Made by a program: the position numbers and the translations under genes. Under the pieces are notes generated by a model. The model did no database searches, was not told where the DNA came from, and saw nothing but the letters and a program-made list of their open reading frames with translations. DNA of 64,000 bases from Symbiodinium natans (lineage: Eukaryota > Sar > Dinophyceae > Suessiales > Symbiodiniaceae), in NCBI GenBank assembly GCA_905221605.1, contig CAJNDS010002850.1:197036-261035 (forward strand), written 5' to 3'. Of this stretch, positions 12,490 through 25,637 are shown one piece after another; the first letter of the stretch is position 1, and each line of letters starts with the position of its first letter.

Positions 12490-14035
12490 TCGGCGGTCAG
12501 CTTCATCGCGGCACTCCCTGCACACAATGCTGGCGTGACTCAACAGTGAACAGAAGCCGCCCAAGAACAATCTACAACGGGATTGCCTTGGCACATGGGT
12601 CAACCTAAGCCTCTGCCAAGTAATGATGAGCCGAGGCACGATCACGTTGCTCCTGCGCATCGTAAAACTCCGCTGCCTCTGGAACAGGTTCAGCTTGAGT
12701 TGCTTGAGCACCTGGAAGGCCAACGTCAGCTCCGTCGAAAAACCAAGCATTGTCGAGGGCGGTTCCTGACACTGCTGCCATGGCTCTTCGAAGTACTCTC
12801 TAAACTACAGATAGCACTCGCGACAACAAACGGCTGCGAGTTGCAAATGCTCCGCATTTCACACTGGCTAAACGCAACTCGTCGCCACAGAAAAGCGGAT
12901 ACGGAGACGCTTCCTCGTCTGGTTGAATCCATCGTAGCCCCACATGCACCATGCCAGCGGTGCACATCCAAGTTTCGGCCACACAACCATACCGAAAATG
13001 GTTTTAAACGTTTAACTGAAATGGGACAGTGCTGCGCAAAACACAGTGGTTTAGCCGTGCCTTGGTTTGTCCGGGCGTGGTTACAGAAACGATGGTGGCC
13101 TAAAACATAATGTTGCACCCGCTTTAGTATCGTTGACCGCTATTCTAGGAAGTTCCGGAAAAACTATAGAAGGGGTACCCCGATTGCCAAGGGTTACCCG
13201 CAATTATGCGTAGTTCGCGGCCCGGGATGAAGGGGCCGGGCCAAGAAGCCAAAACCGAAAACAAAATTTCGGACTTTTCTAGAGTCCGGCTTTACATAAA
13301 TTCCTTTTGCTTTTCATTACGAAACAGGCCCAAACAATTTTCCAAGGGAGTAGTAAGAAGCCCACGAGCTGCCCTTAATCGCTTTCGTAGATTGGTTCGG
13401 TTACCCGCATTAATCCGCAGCTCCCCTGCCCGGGGAGCCAAAACAAACCTGGAAAGCTTAGACCGTCAAGCTTCAAGGCTTCCCCTCAACCCTCGACCCC
13501 TACCTGCCTTGCCAAGACCCCGTCCCTGTTTATGTAGAACACGCAAAAAGCCCAAAATTGTGCGGGAGGGGGTGGGGACCCCTGGATACTAAAGCGAGCA
13601 CAACTCTGAAACCCTGGGTTTGTGCGGTCCACTACGCAGCCAACTTCTTTGGCGTCAAGTGGGTTTGAACTACAAAGAGAGAAGATATTTAGGATCACGA
13701 AGATTGGATCAAACAGATGGGTAGACCAGGAAAGAGACCCTGGCATGCCCCATGATCAGCAGCATTCAACAGCATAGCCTTTTCCGGTAGAACGTCAGGG
13801 TGCCACGTCCCAAACCCTCACTCACAACTGCCGGAGAGGCTTCGCAGGTGAATCTTGTTTTGTGCAGCCGGTGAGGCGCTGGCTGCCGAAGCTAGGATGG
13901 AGGACTTCTGTTCAGGATTCAGTTGCACATCCAGCTGAATAAAGGTCCCTTAAGTACCCAAAACCTCATGGGATGTGAGATTGGCGATGTGGCCTGTGCA
14001 AGTCTTTCGTCCGGCAGATTGCTGGACCAAAGTTT
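12490..14035. other. No supported gene
   Basis: The open frames at 12583-13110 (plus) and 12726-13118 (minus) overlap each other and show no conserved motif. The stretch 13140-13600 is rich in short repeats of the CCGG/GGCCGGG kind without recognisable content. Confidence 0.4.
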
Positions 14036-14040
14036 GCCTT

Positions 14041-14374
14041 CGATGCCACGATCCGCATACCAAGGGAGCATCGGCTGTTGCAGGGCGCCTCAAAAGGCAG
14101 CCTCTTTGCGCCATAGCAAGTGCAGACCCCAGCATGGATCCCTGGCGACCAGGTTCTGCAAGACCTGTTTGCCTTGTCAGCATTCCAGCCGAGGAAGATG
14201 GCGCTTGGCGCAGTCCCTGCATTGCAGAGCTTCCTCGCGGACTGCACAGACTGCAAGCTTCAAACAGTGACTGACTACGCTGAAGTTGTCCTCACTTGTT
14301 CGCTGGAGATCGGACAGATTCTTGGGGCACTGCGGCTGATGCTGTGGCCATGGAGCAAGAAGAGGGAGCCCTAA
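14041..14374 (+). CDS. Two candidate exons, unknown gene
   Basis: On the plus strand an open segment from about 14041 reads DATIRIPREHRLLQGASKG and is followed, after a TAG and a GTGCAG acceptor-like site near 14131, by a segment containing TPAWIPGDQVLQDLF and TDYAEVVLTCSLEIGQILGA, ending at TAA 14374. The composition is protein-like and the second segment is helix-rich. No family is recognised. This direction is opposite to the block to its left. Confidence 0.25.
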
Positions 14375-14399
14375 GTCAAACCCTGAACGCAACAGAGAG

Positions 14400-16585
14400 C
14401 ATTGCCGAGGGAATCTCTCGGCGGACTCGGCTTTCTTGCTGACTTGTAGCCTTTTGGGAGCCCTGTGCTACAAGCCCAAGTCTCCAGCGCAATCACCCGC
14501 TATTCCTTCAGACCTGGCAAGCATGTGCAGGTCCTTTGCCCTGCTGTCATGCTGAGCATTGCAGAAGGCAGGTCGCCTTCCCAAGACAGCAAGGCTCCAT
14601 CACGCTTGAAAGTGGCCCAAGCCCTGGATGCGGCAGCACCACATGTTGTGACCTCCCAGGGAGATGGCTGGGCCGCTGGGCCGCTGCGTCTTTATTTCAG
14701 GTGCCACGCCCCTCCTTGCAAAATGATTCCAAATGCCGAAATCCAAAACTTAGCCTGGGCTCTTGACATTCAGTTGATATCACCAGTGGTCAAAGCTGGC
14801 CACAGCTGGAATGCTTCCTGTGGACGGGGATCTCCGCTGCACCTCTCCACCACCTAAGCCGAAGTTGGCAAGAGCCCACAATTTGTGGTTCAGGCTTTGT
14901 GGTTTGGGCCGTTTACATGTTTTTCCCGGCAGCTTCCATGTGAGGGCCAGGGCTCAGTAGCATGATCTCTGCAAGCTCCCTGGTCTCCGCAACCATGAAT
15001 GCGGCTTTCTGTTGCCAAGCAGCCTGTGAGGCACATCCGCAAGATGGGCTGTAAGCCTGATTCGCTGCTGCTTCCAGGAGTTTACAAGCTTGGGCCCCTT
15101 CACCGAAAGCAGGGGAGCGTTGAGCAACTTTTGGGGGGAGTCCTGTAGAAGACCTTGCGGTGATTCTGATATTGGGGACCCCTCCTGCATCACTTCTTTA
15201 ACCGAAACTTTGCGGCAGAACGGAGTTGGGGAAGTCTTTCACTGGCCAGCAGACTCGCGCCGGGCCAAAAAAGTTGATGCTACAGGACCTGCTGACATAC
15301 GAAGGACAAGTTCGCAAGTGGTAGGCTGCGTCAGCATACTTTAGGGTACTTCTTGTCTATGTATACGTGGAGCACTTGACGATCTCCTGAGCTTGAAACC
15401 AGGAGAACGAGCCATCTTCCATGGCTTTCGAGTTCGGCTTTTCTGACGTGCCAAGGCATGGATCAAATTTCATGTGGGCTTTGCTGCCGGGCTGTGGATT
15501 GGAATTGTCCTTCCGCTGAAAGCTTTATGATGACTGACAGGTATTTCCACAAGATGCTGGCGCAAGACGACGCACCGAGCCAACGGCACGGCTGTGCGTC
15601 TTTGTTTTGGGTCTCAAAATCTCCGACTTCTGCCCACCTTGAGCCTCTGGTACACTGAGCCAGATGGAGAAAGGACGTAATTGCAACGTGATGGGCGGTG
15701 CCTCAAAGGCACCCGCGCGGAAACGAACCGAGGCGGCCAAGTGGCAAAGCCAAAGCCTGACAAGGAAAGGGTGGCGAAACAGGTTGGCCGCTCGTTTCCG
15801 CTTTCTCGATGGAAGGCAAAGGCCGCAAAGCCTGGAACCCTGAGCACCATCTGCCTGCAGCCTCTTGCGTCTCTGAACGATCCTGCGCTCTTGGCTAGAA
15901 CCGTAGGTTGTTTCTGAGCCGCCTGACCGACTTCATGACGCTCTCTTCGCAGCAGAAGGCGCAGTGGCAAAAAGCGACTCTTCTCTTCGGAGGGCCTTGA
16001 CAAGTCTTGAAGATGCACGTTGCCCTGTCAACGCCCAGTCAATTTGATGTTGCACCGCTTGTAATCGAGCGACCCGGAATTATGTGTTTTCACCTAGGCT
16101 TTCCTGATCAAGGTCCAGGCAATGTTGCTAGCACCCGGAAAAATGCGTTTTGCTTTGCGGGATCCTAAATACTACCGGAAACCTCCCACTTCCCTTTTAA
16201 ACCCCATGCCCCCAAGCGCACCCTCACGCCGAGCCCTGCCCCCCCGAAGAAGTACTCTCCGAATACAATTTCTCCCCTATTGTTAGGCGGAGGGGGGAAC
16301 CCTTTTCTCAGGGAGGCGCCACATTCTGGCATGTCCTACGGTGGGAACTGCCGAGGTCAAGCTGGCTGTAAGAGTCGGCGTAATTCCAAGCTGTGAACAT
16401 GTGGCCGAGATATGATTGGCGCAGAGGTCTGGCCAGCTACATTTGCAATGGGACAGTCCGCGCGCGCGAATCAGCTTGCTGTTGCTGTCCTTGCCAATTT
16501 GAATGCGCGTCGGGGCACTCGCAGGCGAGCAGTGGCAGCAGGTGAGGACAAGTTGCAAGACATGGCAGGGCGTGTGCTGCGTGAA
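14400..16585. other. No supported gene
   Basis: Scattered open segments (for example the plus-strand stretch at 15215-15344 containing GEVFHWPADSRRAKKVD) might be exons but lack support from motifs or splice logic. Confidence 0.35.
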
Positions 16586-16591
16586 GAAGAC

Positions 16592-16646
16592 ATCCGCGGC
16601 GGGATTCGGACCCACAATCTTCGGATTAGGAATCGGACTTAGGCCA
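16592..16646 (-). pseudogene. Truncated tRNA-Arg(CCT)-like sequence
   Basis: On the minus strand there is a T-arm that pairs as GTGGG/CCCGC around the loop TCCGAAT, giving a B-box GGTCCGAATCC (16601-16615 on the plus strand). It is preceded by an anticodon loop TTCCTAA (16626-16632), i.e. anticodon CCT, with one C-C mismatch in its stem, and by TGGCCTAAG (16638-16646), which fits the start of a tRNA-Arg D-arm and A-box. The rest of the D-arm (about 14 nt) and the 5' acceptor strand are missing. It is therefore a tRNA pseudogene or the head of a tRNA-derived SINE, not a working tRNA. Confidence 0.4.
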
Positions 16647-16649
16647 AGG

Positions 16650-18605
16650 GGACTCGGCAGCTATACTAGCTACTGCTTCACATCAGGGCTTGGAGCTAGC
16701 CGCTAGCCATCCGGCACGCAGGGCCCGAAATCATCTGAGAGCAACAGAACTGTGGCAGCATGGGCATGAAGGAGACTGCCAAGTGCTCGTCACTGAAGGC
16801 TAATGTGTTGTGATGCCCTGACTTTGCAGGCTCTCTTCATGCCCGGCTGCTGAAATCACCATTGCGGAAACCTGTCACCCAATAGAGCAACTACTGAGCA
16901 ACTTGAGACTTAAGACCTGATTGTGTTGGAGGTACGGATGACCAGGCTGGGGCACGCCGTTGGACCAGAGGAACATCGCTGGCGGGGTGGTTCTGGCTTG
17001 CTGTCGCTTGTCTGGACTGCCCGTAGAGATGTGCCTCCCCAAGCTGAAGCACCAGACAGTAGGAAGCACGCATCCTGGACTTGACCACAGCCACATGCTC
17101 GGCAGAATTCTGAGAACTGGCGCTTTCCGTTTGAAGGGTAGCTGTGCGCCGGCCGGTTGGCAATCCTAGCCGGGCCCTGGTCCTAGCCGAAAGCCTGAAA
17201 GCAAACAAGAGATGCGCACGAAGCACAAAGACAAGCGTCTTGTAGGTCAGTTGTATCTGGAGCATCTGAGGGATCTAAGCGGAGGACGGGCTTTCCAACG
17301 CGATCCAGGCGCGGGGCATCATCTCTGATCCTTTGCAGGGAAGGTGGGGAGTGCGGGTTTTCGAAATCTTCACGAGGTCCTGGAAGGTAACACCCCCCCA
17401 GCATGCGCGCAGAAACCCTGGCATCGTTGCACACGTTTGCCAGTCAAGAATAAGAGTCAAATGCTGTCAACATGGGAGACTTGAAGACATCCCGGCACAT
17501 CCGCATCGGGCAGGGGACGCAGCCAAGCTAGGAAACATGCTCAGCATCTAGGGCGCTGGAATCGCATCAAGAACGTCTGCTCTCCAGTTGCCCCGAGACA
17601 ACAGGGTCTTGGAACTTTCATGCTTCAACCAACCAAAAGGAGTCTTCTCGTTCTTGAGATTTCCTCATTTGAGACAAGTTGACAAGTTTGCAACTGCCTC
17701 AGTGGAGATGCCAGCGGCTGAGAAGGGCTTGATCGTGCGGGCGGCAAGGTCTGAAAAGCAGAACCCAGCATATGCTACAGCGCGGGTGCGGCAAAGCATT
17801 TCCCCCCCGCTAAGGCCAAGGGTGCCTTTCTCAAAGACGGCACCACTCGCGCATTCTTCAGAGAGGGTTTGAGGAATGGAGGGGTGGGCTCAGCTGGTGT
17901 TGTTGTACCTACCTCCGCACCGCAACAACCAGAAAGTTGGCACAGGACGCAGCTTCAGGCGGCATCCCACGAAAAGCATGCCGCAATTGCAGGGAAATGG
18001 GGCGGGGCTCTGAAGGTCATTGTACCCAATGTGGAGATGTGAGCACTACAAGCTGCAGTCATGCGTCCTGGGCGTCGTACAAATCTCTTCCTCATGCTTG
18101 TGTGAACCTTTTTTGAAACAGGACTCTGAAGCTGCGCCGGCCCCTCCAGATCTGCTCTCGTAGGAGGGCCGGAAGGGCAATGAAACACTCTCTAACACGC
18201 GGATACCACAGTCAGCCCCCAAACAAACCCGGAGCGATCCTCTCAGTAGTTGCTGGTATGCTCAGCACAGGGATGCCCAGAAACCGGACCGGCAAGAAAG
18301 AGAATCTACTTGTGAATCATCAGATGGGTGCCATCAAGCGCTGTCAGAATCCTGGGCTTCCATGCTTGCGCTTCTGGAGCATAGCGCAAGTCCCGGCGGC
18401 TTACAGGTCAAAACACGAGGTCGCAGTGAAAGCTCCGCAGAAGAAGCGTCCCATGGAGAAGGATTCCCCAGCAAAGATCCCTTACATTGAGACGCCACTT
18501 ATCCTAATCCTGATGCCTCTGCACTCCTGGGCCTGGACTCTGGGAGGTCAAGCTGCAGGGCTGAAGGTCCGACTCTGCAGCATGAGTACTTCTCCCCAAT
18601 TGTGA
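16650..18605. other. No supported gene
   Basis: No motif, RNA gene or element could be recognised. The plus-strand open frames at 17588-17872 and 18180-18605 have no identifiable domain and no splice context. Confidence 0.35.
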
Positions 18606-18609
18606 GCAC

Positions 18610-18906
18610 TTAGGCCGCGCGTAGCACTTCAGCAGTCTTGTCCAACAAGTCTGTGTGACAAGAGTCGTGCAGGTTGGCATCTTCTTGAGAGAAATATGCA
18701 CGGAGGCGAGTGAAGCTCCTGCCACACCCGCTTGCGCACAGTTGCAATAAGTCCAAGGTTCCGGTTCCTGAAATCGGCCGCGGGTTTCGGCAAGGCGTGA
18801 GTCTCACTGGTCGTGGCAGCCGGCTGTCCGGTCTGGTAGCCTCTGTCCGAAAAAAATCCGCAAGATCCTTGTGTGCCTTAGTCAAACAGGCCGTCCCAAA
18901 TGTCAT
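18610..18906 (-). CDS. Candidate terminal exon, unknown gene
   Basis: A 98-codon minus-strand frame ends in a coherent stretch containing CGRSFTRLRAYFSQEDANLH and HTDLLDKTAEVLRAA followed by TAG at 18610. The Cys/His spacing hints at a small zinc-binding unit but is not a known finger. The upstream part (THKDLADFF-like) may be a separate exon. No homologue is recognised. Confidence 0.25.
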   Translation of the reverse strand: MTFGTACLTKAHKDLADFFRTEATRPDSRLPRPVRLTPCRNPRPISGTGTLDLLQLCASGCGRSFTRLRAYFSQEDANLHDSCHTDLLDKTAEVLRAA

Positions 18907-18909
18907 GGG

Positions 18910-21900
18910 ATCCTCACGTGGGTATCTGATATGACACGCTTTAAAGCGCCAGCACGGAACTGCGTAAAGATCTTTCGAAATCCTGCGAGATCAGCACTCG
19001 AAGAGTCAGTGGCAAACCCAGTCACACCGGGAATCAGTCCCTGGCTTCCAGAACAGGATCCTTATGTTGTTGTGGCGCATGGGGACCTGATGGTTTGCTG
19101 ATGGCCACCGATGTCATTCCCTAAGCTTTTCCGAAGCCAGTTATCCAACAACGGAATCGGCCTGTTGATGAGCTGACGCATGCATGAGGACGCTGGTGCG
19201 GCAGAAAGCTTGACTGCAACCTACTGGTACGGACATGCGTGACCGCAGGCATGCGGCAACATTTTGACTGCCTTGCACCGCAAGCAGCCTGCTGAGGGCA
19301 TATGGTCGGACGAGCAGCCCGTTATCAGCCGGTTCATTGAAGTGCTGTCGTCTTGAGCATGTGCTTTGAAGTGCCATGCGGCGGCGGGGGCAGGGACGAT
19401 GGGCTGTCATCAGAACATTCGGCCTTCGCAACTCGAACCTCAAAGCCCAAGTGCCCCTTACAAGAAGGGCCATCCGCTGCTTCTGAGGACGGCGCGGAGC
19501 TGCGTATGCTGGCGGCACACAACCTCTAAAGCCAAAAACCTCCAATCACCCGCTCTCACAGTCCCTCTCGATGCTCAAACTGCGTGTGAGCTCAAACAAG
19601 CAAACGACGGGAGCAGAAGGCGGCAAGGCTTGTCGTCCCCAAACAGAGGTGGTGAAGGCAAGGCGGCCTGACTGACCCAAGCGGAGGCCGAGGAAGGGTG
19701 GTGCTTGACAGACCCAAGCGGAGGCCGAAGGAGGAGGGGAGACGAAAAGGCCGGGTCGAGCAGGGCCAGAAGAAGCCACGTGCGCAGTGGCGGCAGGACT
19801 CCCAAGCACAATGGTGACCACAACATCACTCGAGGACGTCATTTCTGACAGTACCAGTCGAACAAACTTAGGGCATGCCACCGGTGACTCCGCAATCCCC
19901 TGCCCTAGAGTCCAAACCTAAGTAACCTAAGAGCTTTCAATCCCGAAAAGTGTACACCTTCAAACTACAAGCCCAAAAATCTCGGTGGAGGGTAGCTGTT
20001 GGGAAATAGTGTGTGGTATGTCCACAGGAGGACCCCCCAAAAGGCCATAATTCAGAACAGCCACCCCGAACTTTCAGCCCTGGACATTAAGCCGTGTCTC
20101 CTGCAAAAGGTGCTCTTACGCCGGCCTTGTGGGTCCTTGTTTCGACCCTTTCCAAGCAAGCGGACATGAGGCTGCCTCGTGGTAGCCGCAGACATGCAGC
20201 AACACCTCGACTGCCTGTCGCTGCAACCAACCCCGCTATGGCCACGTGGGCTGCACCGCGCCAGACCCGCAGCTCATCGACCCGGTGTGTGGTCTTGCAG
20301 ACAAACTGCCACTAGGGATGCCTTTAACATGCAAGCAGCGCGCTGGAGCGATGGTGCGGCGCGAGCGACCGGACTTTGCAGTCCCCAGCGGCCCCATGCT
20401 TCTGCAGCCTTAAAGTAGCGCGCGTCGAAGTTCCAACAAGGAATGTGGGAAAGTTAGGTGCCTGTGCGAGAAACAATTTGTCATTAAAAAGTCAATGGCA
20501 TGAAACGGGGGAGACATGCAGTGTCGATCTCGAACTCGAACGGTGAAGAATATCAGCAGCACCCACGAGCCTAGCAAAGCCAAAGACAAGTTCTGTTTGA
20601 ACCCGCTCCGCTCAACCAAGTGCTGCTCACCTTTGCTCTCAGCGCGCGAGCAAATGCCACGGTCAGAGTTACAGATTTGTTTTGGACTTTATGCCCACAT
20701 ACGCGCAGTTCATGACTTTGGAATTTCAGACTGCATCATCCGGGCATTTACACGAAGCATTGTAGAACCACGTTCAACAGCTCACTAGCCAAGAAGACTC
20801 CCGAAGCCCTTTTTTTGGGCATGATCGCCATGCCCCCAAGCAGAAATTTGAGACCCTCACTCCCCATGGCCCCTGCATGCCCCTGCTGCATGGCCCTCAG
20901 CCTCAACGTCACACGGGTGCTCGAAAAGGAGGGTGGGACCCTGCGTCGTCAACTTTGATCCGGACTCTTTCCGGAACGAGGCCTCGATCCAGAGCGTCTG
21001 GAACGTGTCTGGATATGGCCCTAGCATGGAATCCTCAGAGCAAGGATCGTAGTCTGGAGCAGGTATGGAACGAGTATGGAACGGGGTATGGAAGGAAACT
21101 CATAGCACGATATTTTTTGGGCATGGAACGAAGGGGTCTGGATGGAGGACGCACGACTATCTTCCAGAGGGTCTGGAACAGGGTATAAAGCTGAGGGGCC
21201 CACCGCTATGTTCCAGACCAACAACAAAGATAAACTCCCACATGCTCATCGGGCGCAGGCCTGCGATCCTATCCCAGCAAAGGGCCAATAACTGCTGATG
21301 GCGCCTGTTTCTGATGATAGGCATTGCGCCAAACCATCGGCTGAGAAGTGGGTGCGTGCTTCCTGCACCTGGTTATATAACTAAAGGCAGACCTGACGCA
21401 GGATGCGCTTAATGTGCTGGCAACCTATTCATGTATCAATGCTCGATTTCCTTTTCAGCTTCCACGAAGCCTGCTCATGCAACGTTGTACCAAAAAGCTG
21501 GTTCCGGAAAGCGGCCGCATCTTCAAGCAGTGCTCCAGTGGCGCAGAGCAGTCTCGGGTCATTCATCGCTCACGAAACGCTCACGCCACCCTGTCTTGGA
21601 AAGAGGGGTGATCCTAACCCCTACACCCTCAAAGGTACGGCATCTCTGGCGAAGCTTCAACTCTGAATCCCTTACTTTGCAGGCTTCAAGTAGGAGCCCA
21701 GCCTGGAATGATCTGGGTCAAGGTGTTACGGCAGAGCCTTGCCTGCAGCTTCTTGGGCTTGCCCGACTGCAGGCTCAAGAGGCGCCCTTGGCCTCCAGCC
21801 TCCGGCGATATTGGCGTCAACGTTGCAGCATCGGAGTAATCCGTTGGGGCCGAAAGGCCTCAACCGCAACGAGGTGAGCAGTGCTTTCAGCGCTCTGCGG

Positions 21901-23990
21901 GGCTCCATGACTAAGGAGTATGCGGACATGGAGACTCCTGGATGGTTGCTACTACGTAGGGCTCCTGGCCCGTATGTTTGGATACTCGAGGTCCTTCATT
22001 AGTGGGGCGCCTAGCTTCCAGCGAACTAGCAGAAGCTGCCCTCCGCTAGGAACTGCTTCCGCCTTCTCCACCGTGCAGAGCTAAAGCACTACTTGAGGAC
22101 GCCAGTGACCCATTGCAGTTCCGGGGTCTCTAGGGAATTAGTGAGTTTTGAATTCTGCGCTCCGAGCTGACATTCGAGTACAGGGCCCAACGACGAGGAT
22201 CCGCTGTCACCTTATTCTGAACAACCCTGAAGCAGGAAATACACTTGCTCCAGATTTTCTCCATGATCTTGCCGAGGCCAAGTGGATCTCGACATCTAGA
22301 AAAGTTCATGCACAGGAAGCTGCATGATTGCAAGTCGTGGAACGAAGTGGCAATGATCGTATGGTAGGCTGCTGCACGACCGCCCGCACGTTTCAAGAGG
22401 TTCCGTGCTGTCGGCTTAACAGAAGGCGATGCCGAACACTCGAGCCTGCAACCGCATTTTGCCTTCTTCACATCCTGTGTCTCTGCCATCCATGCTTTCT
22501 TCGTAGGTCATGAAGGGGCAGACGCAACTTGAAAAACCTGGCACGGCTGCCAGGACAGCTGACGACCCACATGGTCTTCGCAGTAAGTCTGCAAAGCCCG
22601 AACATCTGGGTCAAGGGCAGATCACAGCGACTTGCCAGCGAATCTGCCGCAGCTATCCCAGTTTCGCTTTAAAGCACAAGCTCGCCCAAGCTGGGGATCA
22701 CAGGGAAGTCTCCCAAGTCCATAACCAACTGCACCTGCATCCATAGGCAAGAGGGCTGTTGACCTGAAAACGGAAGCATGGCAAGTAGCAGGACTTCTAG
22801 CAGTTGCCCGGGTCGCCATGCAGCCAGGCACATGTTCCCAGTTGACCCTACGCGTGCAGGCGGGACCCGCATGTTAAAACTGACAAGATCAGCGGCTCAC
22901 GGCCCGTGATTCAAGCTCAAGGTTTTATGGCCATGCAGCTTGCATGCCGCACTTCAACTCTTGCCGCACACATGCAACTTTGAGGACCTCGCAGGCTGGC
23001 ATCCGCGTCGATGCCCTGCGAGCCTGCGGTGCTCTCGCGCAGCCTCACTGGCATGTCCTTCCAGCCGGAAGAAGTGTGAAGTTATGCAGTTCAAGGTACG
23101 GAGAGCTTCGAAGTATGGGGGCCCTACTCTGCCACCCACCTCTTGGGGCTACAGATCACGTTGCAGCCTTTGCAGGTGGAAACTTGACGAATCAGCAGCA
23201 GTTGCCCCCATGGCCAGCCACTCTACATCTGTCAAAGTTCATCTACGGAAGCTCCTGGGCTGCCCAATTCAAAGCTCTGATGCTACAAGCCCAAGAGTTT
23301 TCTGAAGTCGCGCTACGGCACCTCAAGATGTACTTCAGCTGTCCAGCTCCTTGTCCTTAGATTTCCAAACTTGAAAACATGAAAGATAGCATGAGACAGG
23401 CTCAGGCACTTACTTGTTGCAAGGGCTTCTTTGCCGCAGGTTGCCCACCGGTCGTCCCTCTTAGGGGCCCTGCAGACCTCCCAAGAAGCTTTCTTTGCTT
23501 GCTTCCGCCCAAGAAGGTAGCAACCGCCCGCAGGCGGCATGTGTGCGTACTTTTTTTTTTTGGACTGGCGCCTCTTTACTACATCAGTAGCACAGTAGGC
23601 CGGTCTTGTTGGGCTCGACGTAAAGGGTGAAACAGAGTCAGCGCACACAACCCGCCAGACACAACACGAAACCACCAAAGAACAGACACCGAAGAAACAA
23701 AGCGAGCAATCGCGCTAAACTACTAGATACCCCACGGACTCAGTACTCGAGGTCGTCAATGAAGTCCCGGTTCACAAGGAAGCACAGAGCTTGTGGGGGA
23801 TTCGCAAAATGCGACATTGCCAGATTCTCAAAATCACCATCATGTAGCCACTGGTGCGACAGCGGTTAGTCAAACCGAGGTCATCAGACGAGGTTCGGAT
23901 CGCTTAATCGTTGTCAAGGAAAGACAACCGACACTCAATGGCGAAAGGATGTTGCAAGTCAGACTCCCTAGGGGGGATGAAAGATGTGCA
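18910..23990. other. Gene-poor stretch with short local repeats
   Basis: No confident coding region. Seen by eye: a duplicated AAGCGGAGGCCGA motif at about 19679 and 19719; a cluster of TCTGGAAC/TATGGAAC words at 20995-21185; and an A/T homopolymer at about 23548-23560. The minus-strand stretch at 22130-22489, containing SFLCMNFSRCRDPLGLGK, might be an exon. Confidence 0.35.
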
Positions 23991-23996
23991 TATGCC

Positions 23997-25558
23997 CCAT
24001 GGTGGTCAGCCAGTGGGGACTTAACTGCAAGAACAATCCAGGCAAGACCGGCCCCGGGCACTCCATGGTGGTCAGCCAGTGGAGTAGCTCCGAGCACAGG
24101 GTTCACCAGTCAACCTGGCGCACAAGTGCCCACCCTCAAAGGTGCCCGCGCACGGCCAGAGGGGGGGCGAGAGTAGCAGCAGCTACCGATTACCTGGCTC
24201 ACAAGAGCCCACCCTCAGAGGTGCCCGCGCACGGTCAGAGGGGGGGCGAGAGTAGCAGCAGCCACCGATTCCACGGGGAGAGTCCACAGCGAGTTACCAA
24301 ACCCTTAACGCCACAGGGTTTATAATGACACCGAGGGACCTCCCAGTCCAGGCATCTCGCATCAGGTCCCTCCAAACCCAAACCCGCGAGGTACGTCGGT
24401 AAGGAGATGGGAGGGCTCACATCGCATCATGCAGCCACCGATGCGAGTACATTCAGCACCAGCCAAGGCCGTTCACGAGAAGGTTCACAAGTCCGCCATC
24501 ACAGGTGGAGCAAAGTCGTGCCTTAGCACGGAACGTTGTAGGTGTCAACCTTCGTGTTCCGGAGTATAAAGGTGCCCCATGGTGGTCAGCCAGTGGGGAC
24601 TTAACGGCAAGAACAAAGGGGTAGGACCAGCCCAGAGTACTCCATGGTGGTCAGCCAGTGGAGCCTCTCCGAGCACAAGGCGCAACGTTCTTTTGACTCA
24701 CAAGAGCTCGTCCGCCGGCCAAAGCAGGCTTGACTGCTTCGTTCCAATCAGAGCCATCAGGTAAACCAAAGTAGGCGGGGACCCCACCTGCCTCGCAGGA
24801 AGCGGGAGAGTCCCCCAGTCGAAACTTCGCGGTTCAATACCCAGAATCAGACCGTCCATGCCCAAACTGACATACGTCGGCGAGGAGATGTGAGGGCTCA
24901 CATCACGCTTGGCCACCTGAGGTAGTCCTGTATGGCTGCTTTGACGCAAGCAGAGATAGACACCAAGCAGGCAGGGAACCCCGTAGCAACCCAAGCACAG
25001 GCGAGAATGGCTCTCGTGAAGGCCAGGTTGTCCACAGGTGCTCGATGGCACATTGCCAGGGAAGTGGAAACCTGATCTCCGCATAGGAGTGCCCACAACC
25101 CGGAAGCAGCATCCCCTAGCTGGTCTCTCCCAATAGGCATGACGTCGTTGTACGCCAAGGGGGTGTCACCTTCCAGACGAGGGGTGGTCAACACTCTAGT
25201 CCGAGGGGTTCACACTCGGTCGTAGCACATAGAAGCAGGCAACCTGCCCACCTAGAGGGGGCAGAGGAAAGGAAGATTGGCCGCTTTACCGATGACAGAG
25301 CTGGAACATCCAGGCAGGACCGGTCCAGGGCAGTCCGTGGCAGATGGCCAGTGGAGCAACCACGAAAGAAAGGCCCCCCGTCACCATAGGCTCACCGCAG
25401 GGCCGACACAGAAGGGTGTTCACAGGTGCAGGCAGTGAGCACACAGAAGACAAGCACGATCCAATCCGTGGCATAGACCACGAGAGGGTTGCCAAACCAA
25501 GAATATCCCTAGGTAGTCTTGCGGCATGTATCGGCGAGGAGATGTGAGGGCTCACATC
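23997..25558. repeat. Degenerate three-copy repeat block with palindromes
   Basis: A block is repeated about three times. The 20-mer CCATGGTGGTCAGCCAGTGG occurs at 23997, 24063, 24577 and 24642, as two pairs 65-66 bp apart and 580 bp between pairs; a degenerate form lies near 25340. Each block ends with the near-perfect palindrome GATGTGAGGGCTCACATC (24406 with one mismatch, 24887, 25541), an 8-bp stem around GG. The block lies just beyond the 3' end of the minus-strand ORF ending at 25638, so it may be the 3' non-coding tail of that unit or an unrelated repeat. Confidence 0.7.
24119..24275. repeat. 79-bp tandem duplication
   Basis: Two copies of a unit starting CACAAG and containing GGTGCCCGCGCACGG, GGGGGGGCGAGAGTAGCAGC and ACCGATT lie 79 bp apart (CACCCTCA at 24131 and 24210). 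They differ at only a few positions. Noncoding. Confidence 0.8.
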
Positions 25559-25637
25559 ACGCTAGGCAGCATGCCATGAAAGGACTCAATGGCGCGTTCA
25601 TGGCGTGCGTAGGAGCCCTCAGATGACAGCTTGCTGT

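Noticed and set aside
25541-25570. Helitron 3' end (hairpin followed by CTAG)
   Set aside because: The other two palindrome copies are followed by CTTG and CATG, the neighbouring helicase is not Pif1-type and no HUH Rep motif was found. The ORFs also face the other way.
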